A stretch of 64,000 nucleotides of DNA from Symbiodinium sp. CCMP2592 (GCA_905221615.1 CAJNDT010003079.1:111001-175000), one strand, 5' to 3'; counted from the first letter of the stretch, positions 1 through 11,763 are shown. A program made the numbers and translations. The notes: a model not told the origin generated them from the letters alone.

Positions 1-788
1 GCCAACAACCTACATGGAAAATTGAATTGTTGTTGCCTTGGTTCTGCGAAACCTTTGGTTTCCCTTCAAAAGCCACGCCTGCAAAATCCATAGCTGGCTG
101 CCATAGCAGGCATGCGCACCCCCCGGACGTGCATTTGGTGTTGAACTTGGAGAAAGACAGCTGCTCCTAGAGTTTCTGCGTCCACTTGTAGTAGTCTTCC
201 AGCTCTGAACTGCTGCAAGGTTGGCTTCTATAAAGGTCTTACACTAATGGTTGTATTGTTCAGGGTTTCCGACATAGCGCTGCTTAACATCGGTGTATTA
301 GATTAAGGTTGTTACGGGATTTTCTGGTGTTTCGCGGAATGTTAACAGATTTTATAGGGTGCACTGTTTTCTAGGGGCCTCATTTTCGTGGGGTTTGGGG
401 GCCTAGTCGGGTATAGCTGTATAGGGGCAATACAACTAGGGCAAAAGCAGTATCATTGTGGAGACTGAGGGCTTAGGGCCTTCCTTTTAAAGGCGGGCTG
501 TGAGTTGCCCCAGTGCTGGGGGTCGGAGAATACAGGATGGGGGGGTCAGGGAGGAGATGAGGGGAGCGGGAGAAGAGGTCGGTCAAGAGGGCGGGAAGGA
601 GACAAGAGATGAGGGGAAGAGAGAGGAGGCGGTGAAACGGGAGAGGAGGGGTCGAGAAAAAGATGAAGGGGCGCGACATACCAACCTATCCACCCGAACC
701 AGGCTTCCTTGGCGCTCTCGGTCATGGACCGCGGCTTTGGGCCCCGTGAGCTTGGGCTACGAGGAGACGAGTTGCCAGCAAGGTTCAC

Positions 789-1035
789 CTGACCACGACT
801 TCACAGGAAAACTTCGGCTTGAATCCACGGGCCTGGCCTCGTGTTCAGGTGCCGTCATGAAGGTGTTCCAATCGATAGCGTCGCCCCTGGCTCTGACAGG
901 ACTCAGGTCATCATTGGGCACTCCTTCTAATTCTATGGTTGCAGTTTCCTTGTGTTCTCTTGACTTGGTGTAGTTCCAGATCACCACAAAACCCACAAAG
1001 TGCAGCAAGACCCCCCAGGGCATGGCATGGTTTAA
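789..1035 (-). CDS. Exon of a predicted membrane protein
   Basis: Between an acceptor GTTTCCAG and a donor TGGTCAG/GTGAAC the frame is open for 82 codons. It begins LNHAMPWGVLLHFVGFVVIW, a transmembrane segment, followed by the basic stretch NYTKSREHK and an acidic soluble part (IELEGVPNDDLSPVRARGDA). Hydrophobic segment plus basic flank is the usual membrane-anchor pattern. No family is recognised, and the neighbouring exons were not identified. Confidence 0.5.
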
Positions 1036-1351
1036 CTGGAAACTGGGCAGGGTCTAGTCGATTAATGCAGAGCTAAGGGCCGAAGTGTCCCTCCTCCAAG
1101 CGCTTCAGAAACGCATGAAAACATCTTCCCTTCATCTCTGAGCGACGAACATCTCCAATCGCTTGAGGAGCAGCTTCAACTTCTCTTCAATGATCTGTCA
1201 GGAAGGGTCGAGGGTTTAGGATCTAGAGTTTAAGGGAACAATATGCTTCCGTGTTCTCCCAATCATGCCGGCGCGGTCGGTGTGGGTGGCAGTCGGGAAT
1301 GACAGGAATACATGGACTCACGAGAGCGTTTGGTCATTTCCACTTCAACCT

Positions 1352-1463
1352 CCATCTGGGAATTTCCGACAATAGGGGACCCTAATACAGTACCCTAAAC
1401 TGTAGGATCCTTATTATAAGGACCCCCAATAAGGTACCCCGAATTTTCGGAAACTCCCATCTG
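1352..1463. mobile_element. Foldback (MITE-like) element
   Basis: The left arm (1352-1387, CATCTGGGAATTTCCGACAA...) and the right arm (1428-1463, ...GAATTTTCGGAAACTCCCAT) are imperfect inverted repeats of about 30 bp that pair over most of their length. The centre holds a second small palindrome (ACAGT...ACTGT). The whole element of about 112 bp could fold into one hairpin. No coding capacity and no clear target-site duplication. Confidence 0.5.
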
Positions 1464-1561
1464 CCGGGTGACCACTGCAAAGGCCGTGAAGTCGACCGGC
1501 AGCCAGGCCTGAGCGACGTGACCTTTCGTCCTGTCGTCCAGGTACTTGATGGGCTCGTAAA

Positions 1562-1650
1562 ACCTGTCAGGGTTTAGGGTTCCTTTAAAGGGATCGATAA
1601 GGGCTCGAAAAGGGGTTTTGGGTTTTGGGTTTAGGGGGTTTAGACCCCAT
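1562..1650. repeat. Degenerate TTTAGGG block
   Basis: CAGGGTTTAGGGTTCC is followed by GGGTTTTGGGTTTAGGGGG and TTTAGACCCC. Single copies of AGGGTTTAG also occur near 1213, 10410, 26030, 28610, 29330 and 29835. Confidence 0.5.
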
Positions 1651-2358
1651 GAAAAACGATGCCAGGCTAGCACTCTAGCTGCCTCGAACCTCTGCATTCA
1701 ATATTCACAGAAACATGTCAGCATTACGTGTCCGAGACTAGCCCGCTTTTTCTCAGCCACGTCTGCAGTATTCTGCCGCCATTCACACAAAGCAACATGC
1801 GTGTAGTTAAGAGCTCTGCTCAACAACGAAACTGCTTAACACCTCATGCTGGGGCTCCCACATCACGGGCTCCTCTTCGTAGACCAGCCGCTCTACCTGC
1901 AGGACAGGCCGTCTGTCTATATCCGTAGAGAAGCACCCATGGCACCCAGTGTAACCCAGTTGTCCTGCTGAACGGTTCATTCATGCTGCAGCGGCGTTTC
2001 CACACTTTTCGTGCTTCAGGTTCGCGCACAAACTTACGCCACACCGGATGACAGGCCTAGATTGAAATTCACACACGAACAAGCTTGCATTGCAAACTTA
2101 GTAGCAACTTATCATACGCACGATCTCCAGACTTCTGTAGGAAAATACCCAGTCTAATCTTCTCTGGGCAGTAATCCGACCATGGTGTCTGGCATCGTCC
2201 AACACGACGGAAAGCACATCCGCACGACATGAACTCTTAACCTCCAGAGATTCCCGGGTGGTCCCGAACTTTAGGCGGTTCTTAAAACTTAAGCCTAAGC
2301 TTCTACGCCCCAAATGTCCAAAACCGGATCTCGCTCAGTCTCCGAGTGCCTCTTGCAC

Positions 2359-2406
2359 CTGCAGCGCATCGAAGCGACGCAGCTTCTCGCGCTGGGCAAC
2401 GATCTC
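2359..2406 (-). CDS. Short coiled-coil exon
   Basis: A 48-nt frame reads EIVAQREKLRRFDALQ. It lies between the acceptor CTGGCAATAG and the donor CTGCAG/GTGCAAG, both in phase 0. The heptad-like charge pattern favours coding. Without the splice the frame ends seven codons later. The parent protein is unknown. Confidence 0.4.
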
Positions 2407-2956
2407 CTATTGCCAGATGTGGCGCGCACAAATGGCGGAGGTCATCTCGCGACTTCGAATTCAAGGAGGCGAGTATCAGAGTTCAGCCCACTGAGCATTG
2501 ATGTGTACTATGGCAACAAAACAGTACTCGCAACGTTTCTGCGCGACCAGTGGCAGTTTAAGGCATGCACTACGAAATTCTGACATAGTCAGCAACCGGA
2601 CTGCTTTGTTCCGGTGCCGGTGCGCTGCTGGGTACGCCTGGCAGAAAGGCAAAACCAAACGAGCTGCTTCAACGAGAAGGTGAACTTGCACATTGCACAT
2701 CTAGGGCCGGAAGTGCTGCTGCGCTAACCCGAGCACCCTGAAGCCCAAAGCCAGCCTCATGCTTTCATGCAATCGCTCGAAAAGCACAGGCTGATCCTGC
2801 CGGATTGCATTTAACCTTGGCTGAGTGGTTTGTGCCAAACTCGAAACTTCCATTGCCAATGGACAGAACAGCAGAAGAAACATGGTTGCTGTCACTGCCA
2901 CTACGACTTCTGCTGCTCCTTCTCCTCCACCCCCTAGTCCTGGCTCTACTGACGTA

Positions 2957-3477
2957 TAGTACTAGAAGCAGCAGTAGCAGCAGTAGTAGCAGTAGCAGCT
3001 GTAATAGCAGTCGTAGCAGTCGTAGCTGTTGGAGTAGTCGTCGTCGTGGTCGTCTAGCAGCAGAAGCAGCAACAGCAGCACGAGCTGCGGCGGCAGTAGT
3101 AGTAGTAGTAGTCGTCGTCGTCGTCGTTGTAGGACTAGGAGTGGGAGTCCGTATACAAGTAGGAGCAGGAATAGAGGAGGAGTAGGAGGAGCAGTTGGAG
3201 GAGTAGGAGAAGGAGTAGGAGTAGGAAGGGGGAGTAGGAGTAGGATCAGGAGTGCGAGTAGGAGTAGAAGTCGGAGTAGGAGTAGTAGGTGGTAGTAGTA
3301 GGAGTAGGAGTGGGAGTCGGAGTAGGAGTAGTAGGAGTAGTGGTAGTAGTAGTAGTAGTAGTAGTAGCAGTAGTAGTGGCGGTAGCAGTAGCAGTAGTAG
3401 GTGGTAGTAGTGGCAGTAGGAGGAGTAGTAGCAGTCGTAATAGTAGTCGAAGTAGTAGTTGTAGTAGTAAGTAGTAG

Positions 3478-3522
<45 letters not shown>

Positions 3523-3770
3523 CAGTAGTAGCAGCAGCAGCAGGAGCAGAAGTGCAGTAGTCATCGTCGTCGTTTTAGTGGTACTAATTGTGGCAGTGGT
3601 ACTGGCAGTGGCAGCGGTGGCAGTGGCTGTGGGAGTGGCAATGGTAGTGCTAGTGGTGGTACTAGCGGTAGCAGTAGCACAGCAGTAGCAGTGGTGGCAG
3701 TGGTAGCAGTTGTGGGCATAGAAGCAACAGCAGGAGTGGAAGCAGGAGGAGGACGGGGAGAATGAGGACG
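2957..3770. repeat. Degenerate AGT/AGC triplet microsatellite
   Basis: About 800 bp of AGT, AGC, AGG and GTC triplets, with a purer (GTA)n core near 3478-3525. Its long open frames on both strands are repeat artefacts. Confidence 0.9.
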
Positions 3771-4025
3771 ACGAAGAAGAGCAACAGTGGTTACATCCGT
3801 GGTGGCAGATGCAACAAACCAAAAAACAACTCTTCAGCCGACCATCGTCGTCTTCAATGACCTGGACATGAGGTGCTTATGACTGGTGACTCTTGGGCAT
3901 GGTATGCACGCAAGGTGCAGGATCTTGGGTCCGTCAGGGGCTGGAAGCGATTTGAGGAGCCGCAGAAGCGCCTCCAGCAAGCTCAGGGCCGCAGCATATC
4001 CCACTGTATATGTATACGTCTGAGG

Positions 4026-4244
4026 GTGTGTGTCTGTGTGTGTGTGTGTGTGTGTGAATTTATGTACTCCAATGTAATGTAATGTCATGTAATGCAATGT
4101 TATGTATGTATGCACGCATGTAAACTCATGTATCTATTGGCGTATTCATTTAGTTGTTCTTCCTCTTTTCGTCTTTAAGGAACCGATGTATCTGTATGGA
4201 TGAAAAGGTATCTCTGTGTAAATGATCTGTAAAGCTACCTCTAC

Positions 4245-4272
<28 letters not shown>
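4026..4272. repeat. TG and AT dinucleotide tracts with short-word repeats
   Basis: (TG)n at 4026-4056, TAATGTAATG-type words to 4110, and (AT)n at 4247-4272. No gene seen from 3830 to 4700. Confidence 0.85.
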
Positions 4273-4275
<3 letters not shown>

Positions 4276-4699
4276 TACACATGTATATGTGTGTGTACAA
4301 ACATGTACAACAAAACAACCACGAAATATACATGTAAATGAAAATTATGAAAATACAGATATCTATGTTATACGCACATACATGTCAACAACTAGGTGCA
4401 GGTGTAGATTTGTTCATGTAGATATACACATGCAGCGATATATGCATATATGCTTGTACAGACAGACAAACCAGTCTTACTGCTATTGGCCCATTCCATA
4501 CTGGAGGCGGGGCTTGCGTGACCGCGTTCGCGTGTGGGAAGCGTGCTTCACATGCGTCTCGCCCTCAAGATACACCTTCTTGTACAGTGACACAGCCAAG
4601 TACTGACAGCTACCGTCGAAGCCTGTAACGGACGCTTCTGCTATGGAGGCAGCCAACCAAAAGGAACTGTGCCGCGCTAGGCCAAGCTATCCTGGGCTG

Positions 4700-6260
4700 C
4701 AGTCGGAAGATGAGTGTCTACCGATGGCACGTGTGTCCTTGTAAAGATTTAAAAAGCAATCAGATATTGCGTGCGTGGTCCCTGCCTCAACGGTGGTCGC
4801 GTCGAAGGAACTGCGTGTGTCGCGGAGACCTCTCATCACAGATCAACTGTATGCAAGGTCTTCGGATCTGCTGCAGCAGGAGCCTCTTTGTTTTGATCGT
4901 GAGGCCTTGTGCATATATATAGATATATGTATATATAATATATCTAAAACGTGTATCTATATCTTATATATACAGATACAGACCGGTTCGGGAAACGCTA
5001 GCAAAAACGTCCCACTGCCTCGCAGAAAACCTGTTACGCGAGCCGCGTCACGGGCGCTCAGGACGCTCAGGGCCTCCTGCGCAGTCGATCATAAACCCCC
5101 ATACTGCTACATTATGTCAGACTACATGGGAAATTTTAGGCGAGGACATGCACTTTGCCGCTTCGGGAAGTCTTAGTATAGCCATCCCTGCCGAGTTTAA
5201 CATGTGCTCACAGCAGGCTGCTGCACAACCCTGAGCAGCTAATCTGAATTGCGAGAATGCACAAAAAATCTGAACCTCATGGTTGGGTTGTCCATACTTA
5301 TCTGTATATCAGCTTTCAGCTTCCCTTACGCGGCCCTCGCAAAGGGCTTTCGAACAATCAACACAAGTGGATTACGAGACTAAGTCTAGAGTCTAGTGAG
5401 TCTAGTCCTCGTCGAGCAACGGTCCATCTGACTGCACAGCCGCATCAAAAGACGGCTCCGTACCGACCGCGATGCCTGCGGGTGTGCTCTTGCTCTGTGT
5501 GTGTGTGTGTGTTTACATTTGACAAAGGCACAAAAGTCATCAAGCTGCAGACCATGCGAGATCCCATCAGAAGTCGCCTTTGGCAGGCACTAGCGTGGGC
5601 TCGCCGAGAATGGAAAAGCCCACGCGCAAAGCCTCATCAGCCTCTCTGCATGCTCGAGGATCTGACAGGATCGATCCCGCTTCATTTATCCAGCGCCTAT
5701 AGGAGTCTCGTCTTCAGCACAGACAACAGAGCCCGAACCCTCGCACCCTCTGCGTGTAGCCTCGCCTTCGGTTTGGTGAAAAATTGAGATTTGGAGAAGA
5801 GGATTTGTTGAGCCTCGAGTTGCTTTTATCGCCAAGGCTGTGCTGGCGAGCTGCCTGCCTGGACTCTCTCTCTCTCTCTCTCTCTCTCTCGCTAAAACTC
5901 CGGCTAGAATCGCAAAGACAGATTTTGGCCGCGATGCGCCCGTGGGCCCAACATGCACCCGTGGGGCCAACACCAGCCTCTGCCTGTCGGGGCCGTAGCA
6001 AGTCGGCCCAGTCGCCAGAGCCTTGCGTCAAAGCACGGAATACCATGGGTACACGGCGTTGACAAATGCTGTGACAAGCACTCAACGTTGATCGAGCATG
6101 GGCTACGATCGGGAGAGGGGGGGGGTTGACGTCGAATGAGATTAGTTGGCTGTCTGCACAGTATGTACCCGATATCTGGAACCTTGCTGAACCTCAACAC
6201 AGAAGGGACCTCGCTGTCCCTGTCCGAAGAACCCATCTCGAGAGCTAGCTTTGCACATCC
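4700..6260. other. Stretch without a supported gene
   Basis: AT-rich words (4913-4975) and a (CT)n tract at 5868-5891. Open frames are present but none is convincing. Confidence 0.5.
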
Positions 6261-6266
6261 TGGCCT

Positions 6267-6782
6267 TCAATGTCCGCATCGTCGCTCTGCTGCATGCTGC
6301 GGGCGGCACACCGCGAGGATGCCAGTGACAGCTTCTGGTTGAGAACTTATTGGAAAGTCTGTCGCTCGAGGTTGAAGCACTACGACAACTACAAAGGCCG
6401 GCAACATACGTCCATATATGATAGCATATATAGTGCTCATGCTGGCAGAACCCGTATCATAGCATATCAGATCATTAATTAGACCGGGAAGCACTCCAAT
6501 ATTTTGAAGGTCTGTGCCTGGAATGCTGCGCCGGATGCTTCCGATCCGTGAATTGCAAGCTGTCGGCCTGAAGTTCATGACGATGTCAGATTCGCGAGTC
6601 TCGGCTTGTCTTGGCCGGTGCTTCTTTCTCAAAAGTGTCTCCTTCAGGTAACACATCCGGGATTCGCTGAAGTTGTCCATCACCTGATCATTGCGCCAGT
6701 GACCGATGTCAACAGCAGGCCTGAACCTAATCCTGCTTTGCTGCTCAGCGAGTTGCTGTGTTACGGAACCCACTACAGGCAC
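6267..6782 (-). CDS. Long open frame, possibly one or more exons of a coiled-coil protein
   Basis: The frame is open for 171 codons. The first third (VTQQLAEQQSRI, then NDQVMDNFSESRMCYLKETL) is helix-like and charged. The later part, including a run of valines, looks less like protein and overlaps an AT-rich stretch. Only the part from 6782 to about 6560 is likely to be coding. Confidence 0.3.
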   Translation of the reverse strand: MPVVGSVTQQLAEQQSRIRFRPAVDIGHWRNDQVMDNFSESRMCYLKETLLRKKHRPRQAETRESDIVMNFRPTACNSRIGSIRRSIPGTDLQNIGVLPGLINDLICYDTGSASMSTIYAIIYGRMLPAFVVVVVLQPRATDFPISSQPEAVTGILAVCRPQHAAERRCGH

Positions 6783-6806
6783 CTTGGGCCGAACTCGTTT
6801 GCTGGC

Positions 6807-6884
6807 CTAGTTCCTGCTCAAGTCGACGGTAGATGCCTTCTGCAGCTTGACTTTGAGCTGCTCGATCTCATTCTTCATCCTCGC
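6807..6884 (-). CDS. Coiled-coil exon (possible C-terminus)
   Basis: After the acceptor ACCGCGCAG the frame encodes ARMKNEIEQLKVKLQKAS, then TVDLSRN and a TAG. This is a clear coiled-coil heptad pattern. The stop may be real or may lie in an intron if a donor before it is used. A second same-strand frame at 6782..6267 (171 codons, beginning VTQQLAEQQSRI) may belong to the same gene. Confidence 0.45.
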   Translation of the reverse strand, partial: ARMKNEIEQLKVKLQKASTVDLSRN

Positions 6885-7086
6885 CTGCGCGGTACAATAG
6901 GTTCGACATGCCGAATGGTCTTGGCGGTGGACCTTTCACTTCTCCATGCTGCGGCAGTTTTGGAGCACGTGGCCAAACACTGCTGGCATGCTGGAGGGGA
7001 CGAATGCATTGCATGCCGCCACCCAACAAGTCAAACTGCTTGCTGCTTTAGACCACTCGCTTTCGCCAGCTAGCCAAAGCTAGCGA

Positions 7087-7177
7087 CCCTTCTCTGAATC
7101 ATGTTTGTCTGTCCTTTGTCTTCAGAAAAAGGTTGCCCGCGCTCCCTCAGGCAAGCGAGCACCTTTTTGAAACTGAA
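7087..7177 (-). CDS. Candidate exon, unknown protein
   Basis: After the acceptor GCAATTCAG the frame reads FSFKKVLACLRERGQPFSED and then KGQTNMIQRR. It is basic and helical. The 3' end is approximate (near AGAAGG/GTCGCT). It could be part of the same minus-strand gene as the 6.8-kb coiled-coil exon. Confidence 0.35.
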
Positions 7178-7353
7178 CTGAATTGCAGCAGGATGCGCAC
7201 CGACTAGTTGCTACTGACCCAGCTGTGTTGCTACATCCATGGGACAGGGGATCTGGCAGCGACTAAAGTGACGACCTTCCAGATGTTGGCGTTCGCCCCA
7301 GCCTTCTCGGCACATCGTACCTCCTAGTACAACCCAGTCCCCTTGAGCTTCAC

Positions 7354-7420
7354 CTGCTTCGCTCGGGTGCAGGCAGGGGCTTTGCCACCTGCAGGTAGAT
7401 GTGGGCTCCATCGGCACGAG
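7354..7420 (-). CDS. Candidate exon, unknown protein
   Basis: Between the acceptor TTGGCTTAG and the donor AGCAG/GTGAAG the frame reads RADGAHIYLQVAKPLPAPER. Immediately downstream a second frame (RCAEKAGANANIWKVV, about 7320-7240) also looks coding, but the space between is too short for an intron, so only one of the two boundaries can be right. Confidence 0.35.
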
Positions 7421-8117
7421 CTAAGCCAAGCCACTCCACTGCACAGCGCTCCATTTCGCTGTGGGCTCAGGCATGCAAGCTTGGGAGCACGCCCGTCTTC
7501 GAAAACACCCATCACGAGGTCAAGGCTGATTAGGCAAATTAGTATTTGCGCCCCGCGGTTTCCTTCTCTCTCGCTCACTCTTCCTCTCTCCTTGTTCAGT
7601 ACAGTCGGAAGACATATAATTAGCCTCTGTTGTTCTCTACATATGTGTTTATGTATCAGCATGAATTTAACCGCTCTGTTCAGGAAAAGGGACTGTACAG
7701 AAGCAGGCTTGTTTTGTCGAGGAGGTCCCCCAAGCAGACAAGCCTAGTTGCGAAAGCGCAAGGCCTCTCTTACATACAGCTCGCCTGTATTGCCACAGGA
7801 GACATGACTGATGCTTAAAAAACTCTGCTATTGGAGAGGGTGGAGCCTTAGTTCGGTTGAGTTTGATGCATGAGCGGAGCCATCAGCAGGTTGGCTTGAG
7901 GAGGGCGACCGGGCCTTGGCTACCCACTGTCGGTGTTCTGGCCGGTGGCCCGATTTTAGTGAGCGGTGCAAAATCATCGTGTTAGGGCCCCTTTCCCAAC
8001 TCTACTCAAAACAACGATGTCTCACCTGATTCCTTCCTAAGCAGTCTGCATCACGATGTCTGCCCACAGTCTCCAGGTCTTGCCAAGCAGCATCTCCAGA
8101 GCCGAAGTCCGTCCAAC

Positions 8118-8272
8118 CCGTTGCTTTCGTCTCCACTCTCACTCTCATTCCCACTCACTCTCTCACTCTCTCACTCTTACTCTCGCTCTCTCTTTCCCTT
8201 GTCAACCCCTCTCTCTCTGTATGTACATATATATATATATATATATATACGTGTATATATATATATATATAT
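8118..8272. repeat. CT-rich repeat and (TA)n tracts
   Basis: A CACTCT/CTCT-rich stretch (8136-8220) is followed by two (AT)n blocks (8227-8250 and 8254-8272). Confidence 0.85.
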
Positions 8273-9031
8273 GACTGCTTTAGACTAAGACTATACAGAT
8301 GAGCGTACAAAACTCTCTTAAAATCTTTGCTCTCGCCAGCCTTCGGCATGTGCGAGGTGTCTAGCTCCCAAGCCTGAACAAGCGAGGCGAGGGTGGCCAG
8401 CAGGTCCGACGCTATCATGACATGTGTCTTATGGAACGTATCGGGCGTAACATTCAGCATATTGAACTTTGTACCATGCTAACTCAAGGTCACCACACAC
8501 TCTGAAATGCACACTCTTGCCCAAAATATCGAAGCTGAAAACTACACCGGAAGCAGAAGGTTCTCCCAATAGACTTGCAGACAGCCAGCACCTGAACCAT
8601 GCTGTAGGACTTACGTGTTCTTTTACTACACTTTGTACCCCCACCGCAGTCAAAGATCCTCATCGGCCGGTACGACTCCCAGCAATGCCCAAGCACATTG
8701 ATTCAAGGTTGATAAAATCGGTTGCTGCACGTCATCTTGCGACTCTTGACTCTCAACGTTCGCACATTCAGTAACGTCACTCTCTTGCAGGAAGGCTGCT
8801 ATGGAAAGGCTGCTCCAAACCAGGCCGGCCAGAACCGCCAGCACCTTGGACAGCTCGGTGCTGAGGTGGTTTGTTGGCTGTGGCTGGTGTGTCGCCTGGG
8901 ATGCCGGACTCCTGTTCGTGGAAGTGCTCAAGGCTTGCAGAGACTGCCCGCACTACCCTCCGGACTCGGGGTTTAGAGTTAAAATCAATCTTGCCTGACA
9001 GCGGGTTGCATGTGCAAAATGACTCCAGCAT
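8200..9031 (-). CDS. Cluster of candidate exons, one with a transmembrane segment
   Basis: Several protein-like frames follow one another on the minus strand. They are: LESFCTCNPLSGKIDFNSKP from 9031; ELSKVLAVLAGLVWSSLSIA, a likely membrane helix, after the acceptor ACCACCTCAG near 8869; SGVVFSFDILGKSVHFRV near 8550; and MIASDLLATLASLVQAWELD near 8415. Splice ends are not fixed and not all need be coding. No family is recognised. Confidence 0.35.
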
Positions 9032-9359
9032 AGATCGTATGGGTCAAGATAACTACTATGGTGCGTCCTTCCATGAAGTCCAACCCTGCAGGACAGATGG
9101 CTTGGTAGTGGCACCGCACTCTGTCACAAGACCACAGTTCTGCATGGCGAGACTGACTTGCATCTCAGATGCTGGTGCCGGGTTGCCCAGAGCAATGAGC
9201 TCGTGAATGGCCTGAACTTTCTACGGAACGACTGCACATAACAAATGGGTCTGGCAATGACAATTCCTTTCATGAAGTTGCGCGAGTCATGAATCTACTT
9301 CCACACGTGCACCTCGATGCAAAGGAAAGTTGCCACTGGCATTCTCGCAGAGTTTCGAA

Positions 9360-9592
9360 AGCTAACGCTCCATTTGGGCACCTGAGCCGCCTTCAGCCGA
9401 CTTTCGGAGCCCGGCCTTGCAGTGCCTCTCCAGCAGCCGGGCGAACCTGGCGAGCTCTTTGGATCTTTTGCCTCTGATTCTTCCAATTTCAAGTTCTGCA
9501 AACTAGATGCTAACAACTTAAACTCTGCTGAAGGGTGCCTTTCGTCACCCTCAACCAGCTGCCGGAGCTGCGCGAGCTCTTTGGATCGCAAC
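9360..9592 (-). CDS. Two related coiled-coil exons (RSKELA repeat)
   Basis: Two frames about 120 bases apart encode related peptides: RSKELAQLRQLVEGDE after the acceptor TCTCGCCAG at 9592, and KRSKELARFARLLERHCK near 9450. Both are helical. They share the 16-bp word GATCCAAAGAGCTCGC and similar flanks, so they look like a tandemly duplicated exon or repeat unit within one protein. Exon ends are approximate. Confidence 0.45.
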
Positions 9593-9903
9593 TGGCGAGA
9601 GGAGAACGTCTGCTCTGTGTTAGTGACAGAGTGATCTCAAAGCAAGCTTCGTGTCAGGCCAAACACCATCACATACCATTACCAAGCCTGTCCCAGAGTG
9701 TCACATGTCCACGCCCACGCCCATCATTTCCCAAAACCTTCGCAGACCTGTTGAAACTCGGCACTTCTGACTTTGACCAGAGCTTACCACAGATCGAGCC
9801 TAGGCCACAAGCAGCCGCCCGAGCCGACAATGTTCAAGTTACACCAATCGCAGGCAGCTGATTCAAAACGGAAAATCGGCCGAAGTCTGCACCTCTACCT
9901 CAC

Positions 9904-9973
9904 CATCAGCAGTGCGGCCTTGCCCCGCAGCCGGATTGCTGCCTGCGTCTGCACATCGGCAGCAGCCGCCTTT
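9904..9973 (-). CDS. Ala-rich helical exon
   Basis: The acceptor CGCGCTTGCAG and the donor ATG/GTGAGG bound a 70-nt frame encoding AAAADVQTQAAIRLRGKAAL. The motif 'QTQAAIRLRGKAA' resembles an IQ-like calmodulin-binding helix (A-I-R-x-R), but a single short match is weak. It probably belongs with the RSKELA exons downstream. Confidence 0.4.
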
Positions 9974-10459
9974 CTGCAAGCGCGATGTTGCCCGAGCACC
10001 ACGTCAAAGGATTCTTGATTCTGTCATCGGTAAGACCAAAATTGGTATATACACGGACCAGGCTTGGATCCTGCAAGCTACAAAGATGCTTATAACATCT
10101 CTCGGGAAACATGTCTGTTTGTAAGGGCTTCGCTCTGCCGCCGTACGCACGCTGCGCCATCGGCGAAAAAGGATTCTACAAAGGTTCGTGGAGCGGCATA
10201 GTTGCGATGCTCTTCTCCCAAGGTTTCAAACTGCTACTGCCTCGACCTCCCATTCCCACGAGCATTCCAACTCCTGAAACTTTCACAACATCGGGCAAAA
10301 TCGTGGCTTTTGCGTCGCCTGTGCTGCATCGAAGCCCTTGAAGCCCAAAGCCCTCGCCGCAACCATTGCAGCGTCATTGCTCTGGATGCTGGGCTCCTGG
10401 CTGTGGTTTAGGGTTCCGAGTAGAATTTAATTTGACCACTGGCACTTTATCTCACGTGT

Positions 10460-10660
10460 GGTGTGGCTGTGGTGGTGGTAGTGGTAGTGATAGCGGCAGC
10501 GTTAGCGGTAGCCGTAGTCGTGGCAGTGATTGTGCTGGCTTTAGAGTGCTACCATCACTGCTACTGCTGTACTGTTGCTGCTAGTTCTGCTACTATCGCC
10601 ACGGCTACCCCTATCGGCCCTATCGCCACACCTACCACCACGGCCACGATCACGACGCCT
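10460..10660. repeat. Degenerate GTG/GTA and ACC triplet stretch
   Basis: GTGGTAGTGGTAGTGATAG-type repeats change to CTGCTACTGC and CACCACGGCCACGATC-type repeats. The open frames here are low complexity. Confidence 0.7.
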
Positions 10661-10787
10661 AATTACCGCTCTCTGTGCATATGCCTCTTCCACTTCCCCT
10701 ACCAACACCACGACGGCTTCTCTGCTGCACCAGCTCGGCAGTCGATAAGGATTTATGTGTGCTGGCGTCTCATGTTTCACCACCGGT

Positions 10788-10930
10788 CACCGGCTGTCCT
10801 CGATCACGTCAAGAACGCTCAAAGACGAGAGGGACTTGGACACCTGCCCATAATCGGCATCAGATTGTTGATACAAGGTCCTGAAGCTATCCCTGTGCTC
10901 GTGAAGCAAACCGAATATGCATGATGATGA
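10788..10930 (-). CDS. Candidate exon, unknown protein
   Basis: The frame reads CIFGLLHEHRDSFRTLYQQS, then DADYGQVSKSLSSLSVLDVI and EDSR before a stop. It is strongly protein-like, with balanced charged and hydrophobic residues. It lies just downstream of the monooxygenase gene on the same strand and could be an early exon of the next gene. Boundaries are approximate. Confidence 0.4.
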
Positions 10931-11695
10931 TGGGGGTCTCCAGTCAGCACACCAACTAGGAAGGTTTGGAAAACACTGTAGTAGCAGGCAGCTGTAGTTG
11001 TAGTTGTTGTTGCTATTGTTGTAGCAGCAGCTACTATTATTAGTGACTTATTAGTGATATAACTCATGGTGTTGCTATTGTTGTTCGCGGTTTTCCTCGC
11101 ACCCGTTTTAGAGTTTTTGTTGGCTGGATGCAAAGGTGAGCTGTCTCGGCCTGATGATTCATGCTTGCTCAGTGGTCGGCTTTTACGAGAGCGATCGCCA
11201 TGAACTGAGTAACAAGTTCGTAATCAATGGAACTAGCCGCTGACTGCTGCAGCATGCCTCGGACGCAAGCTTGAAGTTTTCGAAACAACTCCAGCAGTGG
11301 ATGTCCTAACTCCGGCGCTTACACGAAACAAACAGCTAGATCGCAAGCATGAACTGCACCGAACCTATTGAACAACCATCATCACCCTCTACAAGTTTCG
11401 CTCTGCTCACATCCGGAAGCATGCTGCTCTTTGGCCCCATTCTCTTCAAAGGAAGAGGAAAATCAGGAGCAGCAGGATCAGCGTCCACACGATCACCGGC
11501 AGGGGATCGAAGACACGCGAAGAGGCAGGGGCATCCTGCGTGCGCGAAGTGAGGCTTGGCAGAGACCATGTCCTTGCGACTTTCATGTTGTTGGTCGGGC
11601 ACAAGGACCTGGCATGGTTCAGCTCACCACGCCGCATGTTCATTGCAGTTCACCCCGACGGATGCATCCCAGCCCCTGAAGGAGCCAAACCATGC

Positions 11696-11763
11696 TCACA
11701 AGCTGTCCTCCGGCATTCCGTGGCTGATGCCACACGCCAGCCGGAAGTAGCGGTACACGGCTC
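11696..11763 (-). CDS. Monooxygenase last exon
   Basis: The exon starts after GAGTGAGTAG and completes RRGAVYRYFRLACGISHG, then MPEDSL and a TGA stop. 'RxGAVYRYF' is the usual continuation of the YVGFR block, which confirms the 123-nt GC-AG intron before it. Open frames downstream of the stop, including one with a hydrophobic stretch, are outside the coding region. Confidence 0.85.

Noticed and set aside
2962..3822. 286-codon minus-strand open frame
   Set aside because: Lies wholly in the AGT/AGC repeat.
11446..11643. Minus frame with hydrophobic tail FDPLPVIVWTLILLLLIFLF
   Set aside because: Lies beyond the monooxygenase stop codon at 11696 and has no splice support; kept only as a possible part of a later gene.
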